Of a stretch of DNA of 64,000 nt, positions 8,550-16,130 are shown one piece after another; the stretch's first letter is position 1, and every line of letters begins with the position of its first letter. The notes below the pieces were generated by a model that searched no databases, was not told the DNA's origin, and worked only from the letters and a program-made list of their open reading frames with translations. The position numbers and the translations under genes were made by a program. The stretch comes from Mycobacterium paraffinicum (GTDB taxonomy: Bacteria > Actinomycetota > Actinomycetes > Mycobacteriales > Mycobacteriaceae): NCBI RefSeq assembly GCF_001907675.1, contig NZ_MPNT01000011.1, forward strand, positions 1-64,000, read 5' to 3'.

Positions 8550-10037
8550 GTGAACACGGACCGTTTGGACGCCGTCATAGTCGGCGCCGGCTTTGGCGGC
8601 ATCGGTGCTGCGATCCAGCTCAAGCGTCTCGGGTATGACAACTTCGTCATCCTCGACCGCGAGGATGACCTGGGCGGCACCTGGCACGTCAACCACTACC
8701 CGGGGATCGCCGTCGACATCCCGTCGACCACCTACTCGTACTGGTTCGAACCCAATCCGACCTGGTCGCGGCTGTTCGCGCCCGGCGCCGAGGTCAAGCA
8801 ATACGCGGTGGACGTCGCCGACAAGTACGACGTGCGCCGCCACATGCGGTTCAACACGACCGTGGAAGGCGCCCAGTGGGACGAGGAAGCTGAGACCTGG
8901 CGGGTTTCGCTGGCCGGCGGCGACACGCTGACGACCCGCATGCTGATCACCGCGACGGGCTTCCTGTCCCAGCCGCGCCTGCCGGACATCGCGGGGATCG
9001 CGAGCTTCGAGGGCAAGATCGTCCACACCACCGCGTGGGACCACGACTACGACTACAAGGGCCGCCGGATCGCCGTCATCGGCACCGGGGCGTCGGCGGT
9101 GCAGCTGATCCCCGAGCTGGCCAAAGAGGCGGCTGACCTGACCGTCTACCAGCGCACCGCCACCCACGTGATTCCCAAGCCCGACTTCGAGTTCCCCGAG
9201 GCGGTGCGTCGCCTGTTCGCCCGGGTGCCGGTGGCGCAGCGCGCGCTGCGGTGGGTGACCGACGTGATCCTGGAGATGATCATGGTCGTCGGGGCGCTGC
9301 ACTTTAAGGAGACCCGCGGCCGGGGGAACATCTCGGCCGCCGACCTGGCCAAGATCAACCGATTCCGGTGGCTTCGGGACAAGGAACTGCGCGCCCAGTT
9401 CACGCCCGACTACGACTGCGGCTGCAAGCGGCCCACCATGTCAAACACCTTCTATCCCGCGTTCGCCAAGCCGCACGTGCACCTGGAGACGACCTCGATC
9501 GCGAGGATCGAGCCGGACGGCATCGTCACCGTCGACGGGCGCAAGACCGTCATCGACACGCTGGTGTTGGCGACCGGCTTCGACCTGTGGGAGGCCAACT
9601 TCCCGGCCATCGAGATCGTCGGCCGCAAGGGCCGCAACTTGGGCAAGTGGTGGCGGGAGACCCGCTTCCAGGCCTACCAGGGCGTCTCGATGCCCTACTT
9701 CCCCAACTACCTGAGCCTGGCCAGCCCGTTCGCCTTCTCCGGGCTGTCCTTCTTCCACACCATCGAATACCAGATGCGCCACATGGACCGGCTGCTCGGC
9801 GAGGTCAAGCGCCGCGGTGCCACGACATTCGAGGTGACCGAAGAGGCCAACGACCGGTTCATGGAGCGGATGACCAAGCTGCTCGACAACACGGTGTTCT
9901 ACGCAGGCAACTGTGCGACGTCGCGGTCGTACTACTTCAGCCCCAGCGGTGAGGCCTCGCTGCTGCGGCCGACGTCGACGTTGAACTCGGTGCGGGAGGC
10001 CGCCTCGTTCCCGCTCAGCGACTACGTCATCGCCTAG
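8550..10037 (+). CDS. Baeyer-Villiger flavin monooxygenase (EthA-like family)
   Basis: A 495-residue class B flavoprotein monooxygenase that inserts oxygen next to a ketone, or oxidises S/N, using FAD and NADPH. The FAD Rossmann motif is GAGFGGIG (12-19), the BVMO fingerprint is FEGKIVHTTAWD, and the NADPH Rossmann motif is GTGASAVQ. All three are intact, so it should be active. The start is GTG 8550 after GGAGCAGG. It stands alone on its strand between strong hairpins (8381-8411 and 10074-10129), implying a monocistronic unit. The substrate is unknown; members of this family in mycobacteria can activate thioamide prodrugs, but nothing here shows that for this one. Confidence 0.9.
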   Translation: MNTDRLDAVIVGAGFGGIGAAIQLKRLGYDNFVILDREDDLGGTWHVNHYPGIAVDIPSTTYSYWFEPNPTWSRLFAPGAEVKQYAVDVADKYDVRRHMRFNTTVEGAQWDEEAETWRVSLAGGDTLTTRMLITATGFLSQPRLPDIAGIASFEGKIVHTTAWDHDYDYKGRRIAVIGTGASAVQLIPELAKEAADLTVYQRTATHVIPKPDFEFPEAVRRLFARVPVAQRALRWVTDVILEMIMVVGALHFKETRGRGNISAADLAKINRFRWLRDKELRAQFTPDYDCGCKRPTMSNTFYPAFAKPHVHLETTSIARIEPDGIVTVDGRKTVIDTLVLATGFDLWEANFPAIEIVGRKGRNLGKWWRETRFQAYQGVSMPYFPNYLSLASPFAFSGLSFFHTIEYQMRHMDRLLGEVKRRGATTFEVTEEANDRFMERMTKLLDNTVFYAGNCATSRSYYFSPSGEASLLRPTSTLNSVREAASFPLSDYVIA

Positions 10038-10073
10038 CGCCACATCGGCCACACCCGCCCCGGCCGGCTGTTT

Positions 10074-10129
10074 GCCCGCCTCATAGCGACGACGTCGGCG
10101 CGGGTGCGGGTTGTCGCTGAGAGGCGGGC
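10074..10129. terminator. long imperfect hairpin after the BVMO gene
   Basis: Arms at 10074-10090 and 10113-10129 (GCCCGCCTCATAGCGAC and its complement with 2 mismatches) form a 17-bp stem 37 bp after the BVMO stop. It is a likely terminator. A second smaller hairpin (GCCCG, CCCCGC-T-GCGGGG, CGGGC) lies at 10203-10229. Confidence 0.5.
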
Positions 10130-10278
10130 AGTTAGGGATCGACTCCTTTCCGGTGACTGGTGAGGCCGTTGCGACATCGGCCATTCGGCGAATGCCGGGT
10201 TTGCCCGCCCCGCTGCGGGGTAATCGGGCTGACAAGGCGGACGTTGTCCGCAGTCGATGCGAAAGATGATGTGGCCCA

Positions 10279-10416
10279 ATGGAAACACTGTGCCTTGGAT
10301 GCGCTTGCTTGGCGATCACCGCTGCCTTCGTGCTGGGCGGCCTCCTCGCGCCCGCGCATTCGGTCGCCCAACCGAACGCACAGCCCTGGGCTGCCGTCCA
10401 GGTGAGCGACCGCTGA
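10279..10416 (+). CDS. possible 45-residue secreted micro-protein
   Basis: ATG 10279 opens a 45-codon frame with a hydrophobic core (LAITAAFVLGGLLA) followed by an Ala-x-Ala-like cleavage region and a short polar tail (QPNAQPWAAVQVSDR). This is the layout of an exported peptide. There is no strong ribosome binding site, and the N-terminus lacks the usual basic residues. It precedes the ORF at 10457 on the same strand by 40 bp. It may be real or a chance hydrophobic frame. Confidence 0.3.
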   Translation: METLCLGCACLAITAAFVLGGLLAPAHSVAQPNAQPWAAVQVSDR

Positions 10417-10456
10417 GACCCAACCGAATATCGACCGCTCCCGCGAGAGGAACCAA

Positions 10457-10693
10457 GTGATCGACGCACCGGGGCTCACCGAGCCCAACACGTTGTCGGC
10501 GTTGTTGAGGCTGCTCGGCGTCCAAACCGCCTCCGCGTATCAACACCGCCCGGCCCTGACCGAGTGGTTCGAGCACAACACCCCGAATCCGGCGCTGCGA
10601 GTCAGTATGCGCGCCAACGGCTACGGGGTGATGTTCCTGCAGTCGTTGCGCCCGATGCGCTCGACGGTGTCGGGGCTCAAGGCGACCGCCTAG
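10457..10693 (+). CDS. hypothetical 78-residue protein
   Basis: A GTG start preceded by GAGAGGA supports translation of this short frame. The protein is not recognised; it has a helical N-terminal half (TLSALLRLLGVQTASAYQHR) and a basic C-terminus. Its TAG stop shares the tetranucleotide CTAG (10690-10693) with the stop of the convergent DUF202 gene, a geometry also seen at 30297-30300 between two certain genes. It could equally be a fragment of a larger lost gene. Confidence 0.45.
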   Translation: MIDAPGLTEPNTLSALLRLLGVQTASAYQHRPALTEWFEHNTPNPALRVSMRANGYGVMFLQSLRPMRSTVSGLKATA

Positions 10694-11001
10694 ATCAGCT
10701 GGGCGACCGTCGTCACCGCGACGAGCAGCAGCACGGCGATGCCGACGATGTAGACCTGCCGTCGGGGCGTGACGCGCCGTGGGATGGGCAGTTGTTGCAA
10801 GACCCGTTGGCGCTGAACGGCGATCACGAACGTCCCCAACGCGACGGCGCCGGCGAGCCCGGCGGGGATGAACTCGGCGGGGCTGAGCGGGCCGTGCAGG
10901 TTTCTGATCATCAGCAGGGCGCCGTTGCCCAGAAACGCGAACGAGGTACGCGTCCAGGCCAGGATTGTCCGCTCCACCGGGCCGCCCGGCGCGTCGGTCA
11001 A
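10690..11001 (-). CDS. DUF202 membrane protein (second of a pair)
   Basis: A 103-residue integral membrane protein with the DUF202 signature ([21 protein letters not shown]) and three hydrophobic segments (around residues 20-35, 43-60 and 84-103). The likely start is TTG 11001, which overlaps the TGA of the upstream DUF202 gene within ATTGA, so translation is coupled. It corresponds by position to Rv2272/Rv2273-type proteins. Function is unknown; the family is associated with the inner membrane. The stop codon shares CTAG with the convergent ORF at 10457. Confidence 0.75.
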   Translation of the reverse strand: MTDAPGGPVERTILAWTRTSFAFLGNGALLMIRNLHGPLSPAEFIPAGLAGAVALGTFVIAVQRQRVLQQLPIPRRVTPRRQVYIVGIAVLLLVAVTTVAQLI

Positions 11002-11354
11002 TGCATCACCGCCTTGGCGATCACCAAGCCGAGGGCGATGATCGCGACCAGCGTGAGCCCTATCGCCAGGTAGGTCGGCGACGGATGGCGGGGCAGCGGC
11101 CGCCCGTGGCGCATGGCGTCGTCCGCCTGCCGCCAGCGCAGCAGGCCCATCCCGCTGGTGAGGATGGCGAGCACGGCGAGCCCCACGGCCAGCACGCGGC
11201 GGGCACCCGGGATGGCGAGCTCGGGGACCAGCTGCACGAGCGCGACCGCCGCGGCGAGCAGCCCCAGCGCGGTGCGCTGCCAGGCCAGGAAGGTCCGCTC
11301 GTTGGCGAAGGTGAACCGATAGTCGGGCTCGTGCTCGTCGGCGCGGTCGGCCAC
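10998..11354 (-). CDS. DUF202 membrane protein (first of a pair)
   Basis: About 118 residues with the DUF202 signature [24 protein letters not shown] and three transmembrane helices ([47 protein letters not shown]). The frame runs to 11408, across the start of the divergent HAD gene at 11401; I prefer GTG 11354 because the family starts just before the FANER motif. It is cotranscribed with the second DUF202 gene through an overlapping stop/start. Tandem DUF202 pairs may form heteromers; no function is known. Confidence 0.75.
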   Translation of the reverse strand: MADRADEHEPDYRFTFANERTFLAWQRTALGLLAAAVALVQLVPELAIPGARRVLAVGLAVLAILTSGMGLLRWRQADDAMRHGRPLPRHPSPTYLAIGLTLVAIIALGLVIAKAVMH

Positions 11355-11400
11355 CAGGACATCGTAGATCGGCGCGCGGACGGGGCTGCATGATTGGCGT

Positions 11401-12099
11401 GTGGTCAAGGCCCTGCTGTTCGACGTGCAAGGTACGGCGACGGACTTTCATTCGACCGTCTGCGACGAGGCACGGCGGATCAGCGCCGGGCGCCACCCGG
11501 ACGCCGATTGGCCCGACGTGGTGCGGCGTTGGCGCGCAGGCTACTTCGCGGCGTTGGATACCGCGGAGCGCCGGGGCGCTGATTGGGTGTCGGTGCACGC
11601 GGTGTATCGGCGGGCGCTCGACGCCGTCCTGGACGAGCGCGGCATCGCCTTCTCGGCCGCCGAAAGAGACGAGCTGACTCGGGCCTGGCGGCGGCTCCGG
11701 CCCTGGCCGGACGTGGTGCCCGGGCTGACGCGCCTGAAGAGCGGGTACACGCTGGCCACCCTGTCGAACGCCGACGTGTCGGCCGTCATCGAGATCTCCA
11801 AGCGGGCGGGCCTGCCCTGGGACGCGGTCTTCGCCGCGGAGATGGCCGGGGTGTTCAAGCCCCACCCGGCGATCTACCGCATGGCGGCCACCTACCTCGG
11901 CCTCCAGCCGGCCCAGATCATGATGGTGGCCAGCCACAAGTACGACATCCGCGCCGCGGCCGAGCTGGGATTCCGGACCGCCTTCGTCGCGCGCCCGCTG
12001 GAGTTCGGGGCCGACGGCGAGGCCGACGTCGACTATTCCGACGAGTTCGACGTCAACGCGTCCGACTTCCTCGACCTGGCAACCCAACTCGGCCGGTGA
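11401..12099 (+). CDS. haloacid-dehalogenase (HAD) type II-like hydrolase
   Basis: A 232-residue HAD hydrolase. Motif I is [10 protein letters not shown] (nucleophile Asp8), motif II is LSNAD, motif III Lys is in [11 protein letters not shown], and motif IV is [10 protein letters not shown]. The HxYD form of motif IV and the LSNAD motif are those of L-2-haloacid dehalogenases rather than phosphatases, but sequence alone cannot fix the substrate. GTG 11401 is the start. Its TGA stop (12097-12099) directly abuts the TCA of the convergent lipoprotein gene, giving a TGATCA junction with no intergenic base. Confidence 0.85.
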   Translation: MVKALLFDVQGTATDFHSTVCDEARRISAGRHPDADWPDVVRRWRAGYFAALDTAERRGADWVSVHAVYRRALDAVLDERGIAFSAAERDELTRAWRRLRPWPDVVPGLTRLKSGYTLATLSNADVSAVIEISKRAGLPWDAVFAAEMAGVFKPHPAIYRMAATYLGLQPAQIMMVASHKYDIRAAAELGFRTAFVARPLEFGADGEADVDYSDEFDVNASDFLDLATQLGR

Positions 12100-12540
12100 T
12101 CAGCGACGCGCGGACCCCGTCAGGGGTTGGCCGTTGGCGGACTGCAGCAGGCAGATGACGGTGCTCGGGGTGGGGTCGGCGCCGGTGCGGTCCTGGTTCG
12201 AGTCGATGAGGTAGGTGATCGAGAACGGGCTGCCATCGACGGATCGTCCGGTGTAGGGCGCGAACCCCTCGTTGCAGTCCTTGTTGGCGACGATGGCGAC
12301 GGCCTTGTCGACCGCCAGGGGACCGCGCAGATACACCTCGGCCAAATGCGGTGTGCCGCAGTCGACGGCGGTGACGGTCACCCGGCTCAGGTCGATCGGC
12401 GGGAGGTCGGCCACGCAGTCGCCGACCTGCAGGTCGATCCACTTCACGGTGTGCGAGGTGATGGGGGCGGCCGCGGCGCTGCCGCAGGCAGCCAGCGTCG
12501 CCGCGGCGGTCAGGCCGCAGAACGCATAAAGGCCACGCAT
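12100..12540 (-). CDS. lppN: LppN-like lipoprotein
   Basis: A 146-residue exported lipoprotein with lipobox LAAC (Cys19). The mature part contains four Cys (GDCVAD, VDCGTP, KDCNEG, ICLLQ), a pattern typical of septum-formation / DUF4333-like secreted domains with two disulfides. Position next to SnoaL and cyp124 matches Rv2270 (LppN) in M. tuberculosis; the symbol rests on that synteny and general similarity recalled from memory. It lies 9 bp after the SnoaL gene on the same strand and is likely cotranscribed with it. Function unknown. Confidence 0.65.
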   Translation of the reverse strand: MRGLYAFCGLTAAATLAACGSAAAAPITSHTVKWIDLQVGDCVADLPPIDLSRVTVTAVDCGTPHLAEVYLRGPLAVDKAVAIVANKDCNEGFAPYTGRSVDGSPFSITYLIDSNQDRTGADPTPSTVICLLQSANGQPLTGSARR

Positions 12541-12549
12541 GCGGAGAGT

Positions 12550-13089
12550 TTAGGCACCCGTGAGCGCCGGGTCGGGCTTTTCCGACGACATCGACAGGAA
12601 GCCGCGCGCGCAGCGCGCGGCCAGCAGCCAGTTCGCCGGCTTCTTCATGTCCAGCCCGCCCAGCAGCTGTTTGATCATGGTCAGCGTGTCGAAGTAAATG
12701 CGTTCGCAGACAAGCGTTTCGGTATCGTCGAAGACGAAGTACGCCGTCATGCGGACCCGGAACCGGCTGCCGGTGGGCGGGACCTTGCCCAGGTACCCGC
12801 GATGGGTGCCCATCAACCAGAACTCGACGATCACCGCGTCGGCGCTGTGCCGCAACGCGATGATCTCGTGGTCCTGGTCGGGAAAAGCGGTGCGCGTGTA
12901 GGTGTAGTAGTCGCGCACCGCCTTATCGCCGTCGTGCACGATCATCTGCGGGATCAGCTCGTAGCGCGGATGCGGGAAGGTGGACAGCACGTCGTCCCAG
13001 TCCTGGCGGACCTCGTCGTGAAAGTGGTCGAGCACCAGCTTCTCGCGGGCGGCCAGCACCTCCGCGGGGGGAAACGCGGGAATCGTCAT
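12550..13089 (-). CDS. SnoaL-like / NTF2-fold polyketide-cyclase-type protein
   Basis: A 179-residue NTF2-fold protein. Recognisable parts are the early helix VLDHFHDEVRQDWDDVLSTF, the PHPRYELIP segment, AFPDQDHEII, and the closing VRMTAYFVFDDTETLVCERI strands, as in ester cyclase / SnoaL enzymes. It is 98 bp downstream of cyp124, separated by a perfect 22-bp hairpin, and 9 bp upstream of the lipoprotein gene. Association with CYP124 suggests a role on oxidised isoprenoid or sterol-like lipids, but this is inference. ATG 13089 is the first good start. Confidence 0.75.
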   Translation of the reverse strand: MTIPAFPPAEVLAAREKLVLDHFHDEVRQDWDDVLSTFPHPRYELIPQMIVHDGDKAVRDYYTYTRTAFPDQDHEIIALRHSADAVIVEFWLMGTHRGYLGKVPPTGSRFRVRMTAYFVFDDTETLVCERIYFDTLTMIKQLLGGLDMKKPANWLLAARCARGFLSMSSEKPDPALTGA

Positions 13090-13108
13090 GCAGGTAACGA
13101 TAAACCTG

Positions 13109-13168
13109 GCGAGCAGACACAAACTCGCACGATTTGGCACCGCCCAGTGCGAGTTTGTGTCTGCTCGC
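13109..13168. repeat. palindromic repeat copy A (GAGCAGACACAAA family)
   Basis: A perfect 22-bp stem: arm 13109-13130 begins GCGAGCAGACACAAACTCGC and pairs with 13147-13168 across a 16-base loop. It lies between the cyp124 stop and the SnoaL start on the same strand, so it probably terminates cyp124 transcription. The outer arm matches copies at 32407 and 33418. On the plus strand it is followed by seven A then nine G (13171-13186). Confidence 0.85.
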
Positions 13169-13187
13169 GGAAAAAAAGGGGGGGGGC

Positions 13188-14486
13188 CTACCCTCGGGGC
13201 GGAGTCCAGGCGACCGGCAGGGCCTTGATGCCGTGGATGAACTGCGACAGCAGCCGCGCGGGCTCGTCGGTCGCGACGATGTCGGGGATCTCGCGGCGCA
13301 ATTCGTCGAAGACGACCCGGATCTCGCGGCGGGCGAGGTTGGCGCCCAGGCAGAAATGCGCCCCGCCGCCGCCGAACCCGAAATGCGGGTTGGGGGTGCG
13401 CGCCACGTCGAAAAGCCAGGGATTGGCGAACTTTGACTCGTCGCGGTTGGCCGAGTTGTACCACAGCACGGCCTTGTCGCCCTCGGCCAACTTGGTGCCG
13501 CTCAGCTTGAAGTCGCGGGTCAGGGTGCGCCGCATGTAGACCACCGGCGAGGCCCACCGCACGATCTCCTCGACGGCCGCGGGCGCCAGCCGGTCGTAGT
13601 TCGCCCACCACTTGTCCCGTTCGTCGGGGAAGCGGGACAGGGCCAGCACGCCGTGGCTGATCGCGTTGCGCGTCGTCTCGTTGCCGGCGACCACCAGCAG
13701 GATGAAGAACGACGCGATCTCCGCCGACGACAGCCGTTCGCCGTCGACCTCGGCTTCGACCAGGCTGGTGGTCAGGTCGTCGTGGTGATTGACACGGCGG
13801 TCCTCGGCGAGCGCGGTGGCGTAGGCGCCGATGTCCATCGAGATCTTCAGGAACTCGTCGAAGTCGGTCGTCAGGTCCGGGTCGCCGAATCCCAGAATCA
13901 CGTTGGTCCAGTGGAAGATTCGCTGATGGTCTGCCTCGGGGATGCCCATCATGTCGCAGATGATCTGCAGCGGCAGCGGGCCGGCGAGTTCGGTGACCAG
14001 ATCGGCCTCGCCGTCGGGGTGGTTGGCGATCAGCGACGCGACCAGCCGGCGGGCGCGCTCGCGCACCGAGGCCTCGATGCGCGACACCACCTTCGGGGTG
14101 AACGCCCGGCTGACGATCGAGCGCAACCGCTGGTGGCGCGGATCGTCGAGCACGATCATCGACCCGAAGTACTCGGCGATCTCGGGCGCGTTGTCGTTGA
14201 CCGTGATGTTGGGGGTGCTGCTGAAGATCTCCGGATGACGGCTGGCGAAGTGCACGTCGTCGTGGCGGGTCAGCGACCAATAGCCCTCGCCCGCCACGAA
14301 TCCCTCCATCTCGATCGCGGGCCAGAACGAGAGCGGGGCCTCGAGACGCAGCGTGGCAAAGGCGCCGTCGCGGAAGTCGTCGTCGAGACCCCAGAAGTCG
14401 AGCGAATCGAGGTGGATGTCGGAGAGCGGCACCTCCGGCGGAGGCGCCCCGTTGGTTCGCGTCGCGATACCCGTCTTCAGACTCAC
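13188..14486 (-). CDS. cyp124: cytochrome P450 CYP124, methyl-branched lipid omega-hydroxylase
   Basis: A 432-residue P450 that matches CYP124A1 (Rv2266) throughout, including the N-terminal ATRTNGAPPPEVP and the DPRHQRLRSIVSRAFTPK block. The I-helix oxygen-activation motif is VVAGNETTRNA, the heme-Cys loop is FGFGGGGAHFCLGANLARRE, and the K-helix ExxR is EEIV.R-containing. CYP124 hydroxylates the omega carbon of methyl-branched fatty acids, isoprenoids, cholesterol and vitamin D. It heads a minus-strand set with SnoaL and LppN-like genes and starts 12 bp after the MmpS-like secreted protein gene. Redox partners are not adjacent. Confidence 0.95.
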   Translation of the reverse strand: MSLKTGIATRTNGAPPPEVPLSDIHLDSLDFWGLDDDFRDGAFATLRLEAPLSFWPAIEMEGFVAGEGYWSLTRHDDVHFASRHPEIFSSTPNITVNDNAPEIAEYFGSMIVLDDPRHQRLRSIVSRAFTPKVVSRIEASVRERARRLVASLIANHPDGEADLVTELAGPLPLQIICDMMGIPEADHQRIFHWTNVILGFGDPDLTTDFDEFLKISMDIGAYATALAEDRRVNHHDDLTTSLVEAEVDGERLSSAEIASFFILLVVAGNETTRNAISHGVLALSRFPDERDKWWANYDRLAPAAVEEIVRWASPVVYMRRTLTRDFKLSGTKLAEGDKAVLWYNSANRDESKFANPWLFDVARTPNPHFGFGGGGAHFCLGANLARREIRVVFDELRREIPDIVATDEPARLLSQFIHGIKALPVAWTPPRG

Positions 14487-14498
14487 CGAGGACCTCCG

Positions 14499-14840
14499 TC
14501 AGTGGGTGCAGACCGTCCGGCCACCGGTCGACTGAGCATCGGCGACGACGTTGCCGTCGAGCAGGATCCGGCAACGGACGGGTCCGACCCCCTGCACGCT
14601 GATCACGTACACCTGGCCCCCGAAGCCGGTGAATTCCGTCGACCAGGGCAGCGGCGCGTTCACCTGGTGCAACTGGCCGGCGTCGGTCTGGTACGAGATG
14701 TACTGCGCGACGCCGGTACCGGTCACCTCGTAACGGGCCTGGGGCATCTGGGGCAACGCGTGCGCCACGCCCGGGGTCGCCACGACGCCGACGGCGAACA
14801 GGATCGAGAGCCCGCGTACATGCTTCGTCATGTTTTGCAT
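14499..14840 (-). CDS. secreted MmpS-like beta-domain protein
   Basis: A 113-residue exported protein with a signal peptide (hydrophobic LSILFAVGVVATPGVAHA) and a mature domain resembling the extracytoplasmic part of MmpS proteins (ARYEVTGTGVAQYISYQTDAG and VQGVGPVRCRILLDG). It lacks the MmpS transmembrane anchor if the signal is cleaved. ATG 14840 is used; ATG 14831 is equally possible. It is 12 bp upstream of cyp124 on the same strand. Two Cys (VRCRI and TVCTH) may form a disulfide. Function unknown; a lipid-transport accessory role would fit the family. Confidence 0.75.
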   Translation of the reverse strand: MQNMTKHVRGLSILFAVGVVATPGVAHALPQMPQARYEVTGTGVAQYISYQTDAGQLHQVNAPLPWSTEFTGFGGQVYVISVQGVGPVRCRILLDGNVVADAQSTGGRTVCTH

Positions 14841-14938
14841 CGTGTCACCACGCGCGGTGCTAGGGAAGGTTTCCGGCCAAGGCAGCGGGGAGCCCGGGCT
14901 AGGGTGAGTCCCACGGGGGCTGGTACGGGAAGGTGAGT

Positions 14939-16024
14939 ATGTCGCAACACGGTCCAAAGCGTGTGGTGGTCTGGGGCACCGGCTTCGTCGGCAAGATGGT
15001 GATCGCCGAGATCGTCAAGCATCCGCTGTTCGAGTTGGTGGGTGTCGGCGTCAGCAACCCCGACAAGGTCGGCCGCGACGTCGGCGAGATCTGCGGGCTG
15101 CCCGAGCCGGTGGGCATCGCGGCCACCGACGACGTCGACGCGCTGATCGCGCTGCAGCCCGACGCGCTGGTGCACTACGGCCCGACGGCGATGCACGCCA
15201 AGGACAACATCGCGCTGATCACCCGCTTCCTGCGGGCCGGCATCGACGTGTGCTCGACGGCGATGACCCCCTGGGTGTGGCCGACGATGCACCTCAACCC
15301 GCCGCAGTGGATCGCGCCCATCACCGAGGCCTGCGAGCTGGGGGAGTCCTCCTGCTTCACCACCGGCATCGACCCCGGCTTCGCCAACGACCTGTTCCCG
15401 ATGACGCTGATGGGCCTGTGCTCGGAGGTGCGCCGGGTGCGCGCCTCCGAACTGCTCGACTACACCAACTACGAGGGCGACTACGAGGTCGAGATGGGCA
15501 TCGGCCGCGAACCCGAATACAGCCCGATGCTCGAAGACTCCAACATGCTGATCTTCGCGTGGGGCGCCACCGTCCCGATGATCGCCCACGCGGCCGGCAT
15601 CATGCTCGACGAGATCACCACCACCTGGGACAAGTGGGTGACGCCCACCGAGCGGCACACCGTCAAGGGCGTCATCAAGGCCGGCCACGTCGCCGCCGTC
15701 CGGTTCACCATCAACGGAATCTACAAGGGCGACACCAGGATTCAGCTCGAGCACGTCAACCGCATCGGGCTGGACGCCGCCCCCGACTGGCCGTCGGGCC
15801 ACGACAACGACGTCTACCGGGTGGACATCGAGGGCACGCCCAGCATCTTCCAGGAGACCGCGTTCCGGTTCACCGACGGCTCGGGCCGCGACGCGGCCAC
15901 GGCCGGGTGCCTGGCGACCGGGATGCGCGCGCTCAACGCGGTGCCGGCCGTCAACGACCTGCGGCCGGGCTGGGTCACGCCGCTGGACCTGCCGCTGATC
16001 GCGGGGGCCGGCAACATTCGCTGA
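14939..16024 (+). CDS. NAD(P)-dependent dehydrogenase of the DapB-like (dihydrodipicolinate reductase) family
   Basis: A 361-residue Rossmann-fold enzyme. The nucleotide-binding motif is VVWGTGFVGKMVI near the N-terminus, followed by the GVSNPDKVGRDVG region seen in DapB-like and 2,4-diaminopentanoate dehydrogenase-like proteins. The catalytic domain (GIDPGFANDLFPMTLMG) is conserved among actinobacterial paralogues of unknown substrate. It is much longer than true DapB (about 245 residues), so lysine biosynthesis is unlikely. ATG 14939 or GTG 14933. Divergent from the MmpS-like gene. Confidence 0.75.
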   Translation: MSQHGPKRVVVWGTGFVGKMVIAEIVKHPLFELVGVGVSNPDKVGRDVGEICGLPEPVGIAATDDVDALIALQPDALVHYGPTAMHAKDNIALITRFLRAGIDVCSTAMTPWVWPTMHLNPPQWIAPITEACELGESSCFTTGIDPGFANDLFPMTLMGLCSEVRRVRASELLDYTNYEGDYEVEMGIGREPEYSPMLEDSNMLIFAWGATVPMIAHAAGIMLDEITTTWDKWVTPTERHTVKGVIKAGHVAAVRFTINGIYKGDTRIQLEHVNRIGLDAAPDWPSGHDNDVYRVDIEGTPSIFQETAFRFTDGSGRDAATAGCLATGMRALNAVPAVNDLRPGWVTPLDLPLIAGAGNIR

Positions 16025-16130
16025 CGCGGCGCACAGCGGGCACCTAGGTTCCGCTGAGACGCGATACAGGTTTCCGCGGCACAATAACGGCTAGCCGGTT
16101 TGCGAGTCGCTGAAGTTGGGGTTGGGATAC

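Noticed and set aside
9441..10469. 342-codon minus-strand frame across the end of the BVMO gene and its 3' flank
   Set aside because: Its codons over 9441-10037 are the complement of the intact BVMO gene, and no domain is visible in the remainder.
10690..12087. 465-codon minus-strand frame through DUF202 and HAD genes
   Set aside because: Only the last 103 residues form the DUF202 protein. The first part is antisense to the HAD gene.
13171..13186. Intrinsic U-tract terminator
   Set aside because: The T7 run on the cyp124 strand precedes the hairpin instead of following it, which is the wrong order.
12550..14574. 674-codon minus-strand frame spanning SnoaL, the palindrome and cyp124
   Set aside because: Only its 3' third is a real protein (SnoaL); upstream it reads cyp124 out of frame, and the cyp124 frame itself is intact.
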